Below are positions 60,556-64,000 of a stretch of 64,000 nt of DNA, piece by piece. This DNA is from Paulownia fortunei (taxonomy: Eukaryota; Streptophyta; Magnoliopsida; Lamiales; Paulowniaceae). The stretch lies in NCBI GenBank assembly GCA_019321725.1, contig CM033123.1, positions 938,960 to 1,002,959 on the forward strand. The letters are read 5' to 3'. The translations under genes and the position numbers were made by a program. The first letter of the stretch is position 1. Every line of letters starts with the position of its first letter. Below the pieces are notes generated by a model. It was not told the origin of the DNA, ran no database searches, and saw only the letters and a list, made by a program, of their open reading frames with translations.

Positions 60556-63500
60556 TGTGTTTCATTTGGTAGTGGGTCACTCCCTTCAGTGTGGATCCAG
60601 CTCATGTATGAGCTTAACTAACCCCACGCCAGCCAAAAAATCTTTTTTCTATTATTATTTTTTATATATTTATTTCCTAAAATTATAGAGTATTATTATC
60701 TACATGGAAATTGCTCTGTCAATATGTAGTGAAATAAAGTCATAAGCGAAATTTCAATTCGTAATTTTGCAAGAAAAAAGTTAGTAATTTGAATTTTGAA
60801 TTCAGAAAATAACTTTACGTACACATACAAATTATTTACCACTTACCATAAATTAAAAGATTTTATAACCTTTATAAACTTCAGTCTTGTCGATCATGAT
60901 TTAATTTTCTTTTTCAAGCTTAACCAATTTGTTACGTCTTTTAAATTACTTTAACAATATGTTTATTTATTTATATATTTTTTTATGCACGTGTGATATG
61001 AAAAAAATATATCGTGAAAAAACATAAATATGCTAAATGACTTTTTTTTTTTATTTAAACACATAAAAATCATAAAATTTTAAAAATTATCATTTTAGCA
61101 CTTGGCATTAACATATTTTTCAATCATATAATATTATCAACTATTCTTTCATAAACTGTGACAACATTCAATCGTGCATAACGAAATTAATAGTATAAAA
61201 TTTTGGTTAATTCAACATTAATATATTAGTATTCTAGTTAAGCTTTTATGCCATTAAATGCTAAGTACAACTTTACTATTATTTGATAAGACACATGAAA
61301 AACCCTACAATATGATTGATACATTATGCATTTGTTCTCATTTATTGGACCGTTAAAAGTTAATTTCGTACTTAGATTTTAATAACGTAAAACTATATTA
61401 AAACATCGAATGTTATTTAGAAATAAATTTGACGTACCACTGAAATTTTAATTGCTCTCCAATAAAAGCATTTTGTCTAAGGGAGTGATTAAAGTCTAGT
61501 GCGAATTTTCGCTCATTGATTTTAATATAACAATTAGCAACGATTTTATAAGTTAAATTAAGTTTATTTTTAACTGCAAATTGCCTTCATAAGCAGTGTC
61601 TAATTAGGTGTTAAGCACATGGTGTAATTCATTAATCATAGTGTGTTAGAAAAGAGTGTGTTATTCTTTGCATGGCATGTGCATTTATTGCACCAGCCTC
61701 TCTGGATTAATCAATCCAGGCATTGGCCACCCACTTTTCTCCATATGGGGACTAGGGATTACTACATTAATTATTACCAATATTTTTGGTTCTTTGATGA
61801 TTTAAGAAGTTTATAACTTCGTTCAAACACTTAATCATCAAAAGGAAAAAAAAAAAAAAAAGGCAAATGATTAATTTGTTGTAATATAATTTAGTTTGTC
61901 TCTTTTGTCAAAATTCTTTTTTTTTCCTTTTTTTTTTAATTGTAATTTCCTTTTTATCCTTCTTGGCACCAAAAATAAATGAGAAAAAAAAATTCTAACC
62001 ATCAACATGGTGTTTTACGAGGCAGGAGAAAGAAAAATTACATCAAAACTCAGAAGACAACATAAAGTGCATTACGGCGCCGTTCAAGGCTGCTTGATAA
62101 AGCAGTAAATTTATCCTTCTGTTTTAATGAATTTGTACCATTTGCTTGTCACTGGCCCCATAAAATTTTGACCCCAACCATTTAAAATTATTTTGATAAT
62201 AATTTGAATGCATAGAGTAATTAATTAATGAAACATCACATTTGGTTATTATGTTCTGAAAAAGCTCTCTGTAAATTCACTTTCTTTCATGGTCAAAAGG
62301 ATGACACCCTTTGTTGTTTCCCATAAATCCCTTAAAAGAATAATCCACATAAATGTTTAAATAAAAAAAAATACCCTTTTGCATGAGAAATTTTATTGGT
62401 AATATCAAACATTTCCCAGTAACATTGATGATTTTATTCAATATGATTTTTTATAAATTTATTTATTTTTTACTATCGTATTCGTGAACTGAGCTCTTAA
62501 TTTTATTTTTCTCTTTTAATTATAATATCATCTCATTTATGAATTAAGTGGTTGAAAAATAAATTATGTTATTTATGAAAAATGTGGTCTCTTATTAGTA
62601 TGAAACTCCTTTACATATATTTTTTCCAAGGTCATGTATTTATGAAAAATGTGATATCCTATTAGTACCAATTATAATTGGTTTTTTTCTTTCGTTTTTG
62701 AGCTCTCTTCTTTTAAAGTACTAGGTATTCGTATTTTCTACCTTTACCCCCCTATTGACATGTGTCCCTCATCATTTGGAGCTTGGGAGTTTTAAGTGCA
62801 AAAACAGTCTTTGTCTTTTGGTTTTGTCCTTATGGGATGGGTAGTGGAATTGTTCTTTGGGGTTATTCAAACATTACCTAAACGAGGATTGTTACAACTT
62901 TGTGGGGGAATAATGTTTGTGAAACAAACATGGCATATATATTGGTATGAAAACTATTATTTTAGTTAAAGAGTAATTTTTATGGTCCAAAAGTACAAAC
63001 AAGTTTTTGTTTGGCAATCTTGAAATATGGACTGCATTACTAATTTTAGAATATAGTTATTTTGCTCTCATCCTGTTCAATAATCAACTCTCATTTTATT
63101 TCAAAATACAAACACAATTAGTACTACTTTAATAATTTTTATCCGTAAACGAGTAAAAAAAAAAAAAAAACCAATAAAGCGACTTTTGAAGATTAATTTT
63201 CTGTGTGATGTTATTTTTGAAATAATAAAATAGGTTACTTTTTTATTTTTATTTTTATTTTTATTTTTATTTTTTGAATTTAAAATTTTTGTATACTAAT
63301 AAATTTATGGAGCATGAATTATAGCCATTGAGGAAATCGCAAATTGTACTCTGAACACTTGTTTTCTTTTCTTTTAAATCTCCGACAAATAGATTGTCAA
63401 CTAAATTACATAATATCCTCAAAAGTCAAAGCGTCAACTCCCATTTATCTAAAGTACCATCCAATTTTTTAACCATTATCAGTAAAATTGTCATAGTAAT

Positions 63501-63640
63501 CTACTTTTACTTTTTACTTAATTAATTATTTGTTTCATACTTTTCTTGTGTTAATTAAACATTTGTTTTCATCTTTTAATTAAAAAGAGAATTTAGAATA
63601 ATAATATAATTATTTAATTGTTAGCTTTTTAAGAGGAGGA
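60556..63640. other. 3-kb AT-rich spacer right of ARR
   Basis: Only poly-A/T tracts, short ORFs and a TTTTA pentanucleotide run (about 63235-63275) are seen. No gene, RNA gene or transposon protein is recognised. Confidence 0.55.
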
Positions 63641-63679
63641 GATGCTTTTAAGGGGGGAAGAGAATGTGTGTGTAACCGA

Positions 63680-63760
63680 GCTAAGTTTCACGCGCGGGAT
63701 AAATTAATCTCCGGGGAGGGGATCCAGCCAATAAGACAATACCACGTGGCGTTCGTGGGA
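63680..63760. promoter_or_regulatory. G-box and CCAAT cluster, probable promoter of an off-window gene
   Basis: A locally GC-richer patch contains CACGCGCGGG (near 63690), a CCAAT box at 63728-63732 and the palindromic G-box CCACGTGG at 63742-63749. No coding sequence is visible, so the regulated gene should lie beyond the right edge. Confidence 0.35.
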
Positions 63761-64000
63761 GTTTAACAAAAAAGTACGTGCTACTTTCTTGACTTGCTTT
63801 TTCCCCCCTGCAAATTTGTGCCCTTTTTTGCAGTTTGCCCCTTGAATGATTAGTGCCATCCCACTCCCATCCACCACTGTTAATCAGTCAGCTTTGAAAT
63901 GCATACCAAAACTTTATAAGTACAAGTTTAACAATAAATTAATTGAAATGATAAATGTACCTAACTTCATTATTTCGTAATTAGAAATATTCTTAAGTAA

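Overview
This is a window of plant nuclear DNA from a eudicot. The genes have multiple exons, short AT-rich GT-AG introns and long AT-rich spacers with decayed transposon sequence, and every recognisable family is plant-specific or has a plant-type layout (TRM/DUF4378, B-class LLM GATA, DYW-class PPR, COBRA-like, type-B response regulator, DUF1218, extensin-like). I could not name the species. I saw no rRNA, tRNA, CRISPR or bacterial-type operon.

Layout, left to right: 1-696 (+) is the last exon of a gene cut by the window edge, probably a subgroup-7 (flavonol-type) R2R3-MYB. 1652-5230 (-) is a TRM6/7/8-type microtubule-array protein of 910 aa. 10962-11513 (-) is a single-finger C2H2 transcription factor of the GIS/ZFP type. 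16621-17925 (+) is a four-helix DUF1218 membrane protein. 18851-22468 (+) is importin alpha (528 aa, 10 coding exons). 24419-26205 (+) is a plant P-loop GTPase-like protein with a C-terminal membrane anchor. 32002-32989 (+) is a B-GATA factor with an LLM tail. 37632-38168 (-) is a proline-rich extensin-like wall protein. 41819-45143 (-) is a 1061-aa DYW-class PPR editing factor, orthologous to Arabidopsis At4g13650. 52120-55147 (+) is a COBL7/8-type GPI-anchored wall protein. 56295-60117 (-) is an ARR1/ARR2-type cytokinin response regulator. From 60.6 kb to the end no gene is seen, but a G-box/CCAAT cluster near 63.7 kb suggests the promoter of a gene beyond the window. I assembled exon structures by hand from splice sites; the phases close in every multi-exon gene.

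The genes are independent transcription units. However, importin alpha, B-GATA, proline-rich protein, COBL7/8 and ARR1/2 recur in the same neighbourhood in Arabidopsis (At4g16110-At4g16143, partly duplicated at At3g16857-At3g16870, locus numbers from memory). The right two thirds of the window therefore looks like an old conserved microsyntenic block into which the P-loop and PPR genes are interleaved.

The spacers hold a decayed Ty1/copia fragment next to a second repeat with a GC-rich core (46.5-48.6 kb), two diverged copies of one AT-rich repeat (30.0-31.0 kb), nested tandem duplications (9.1-9.3 kb), a 51-bp degraded copy of part of the PPR gene just downstream of it, and G-quadruplex-type G runs upstream of both COBL and ARR. 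I found no convincing undescribed multi-gene system. The most useful leads are the microsynteny, the PPR fragment, the GATA leader and promoter, and the atypical P-loop protein.
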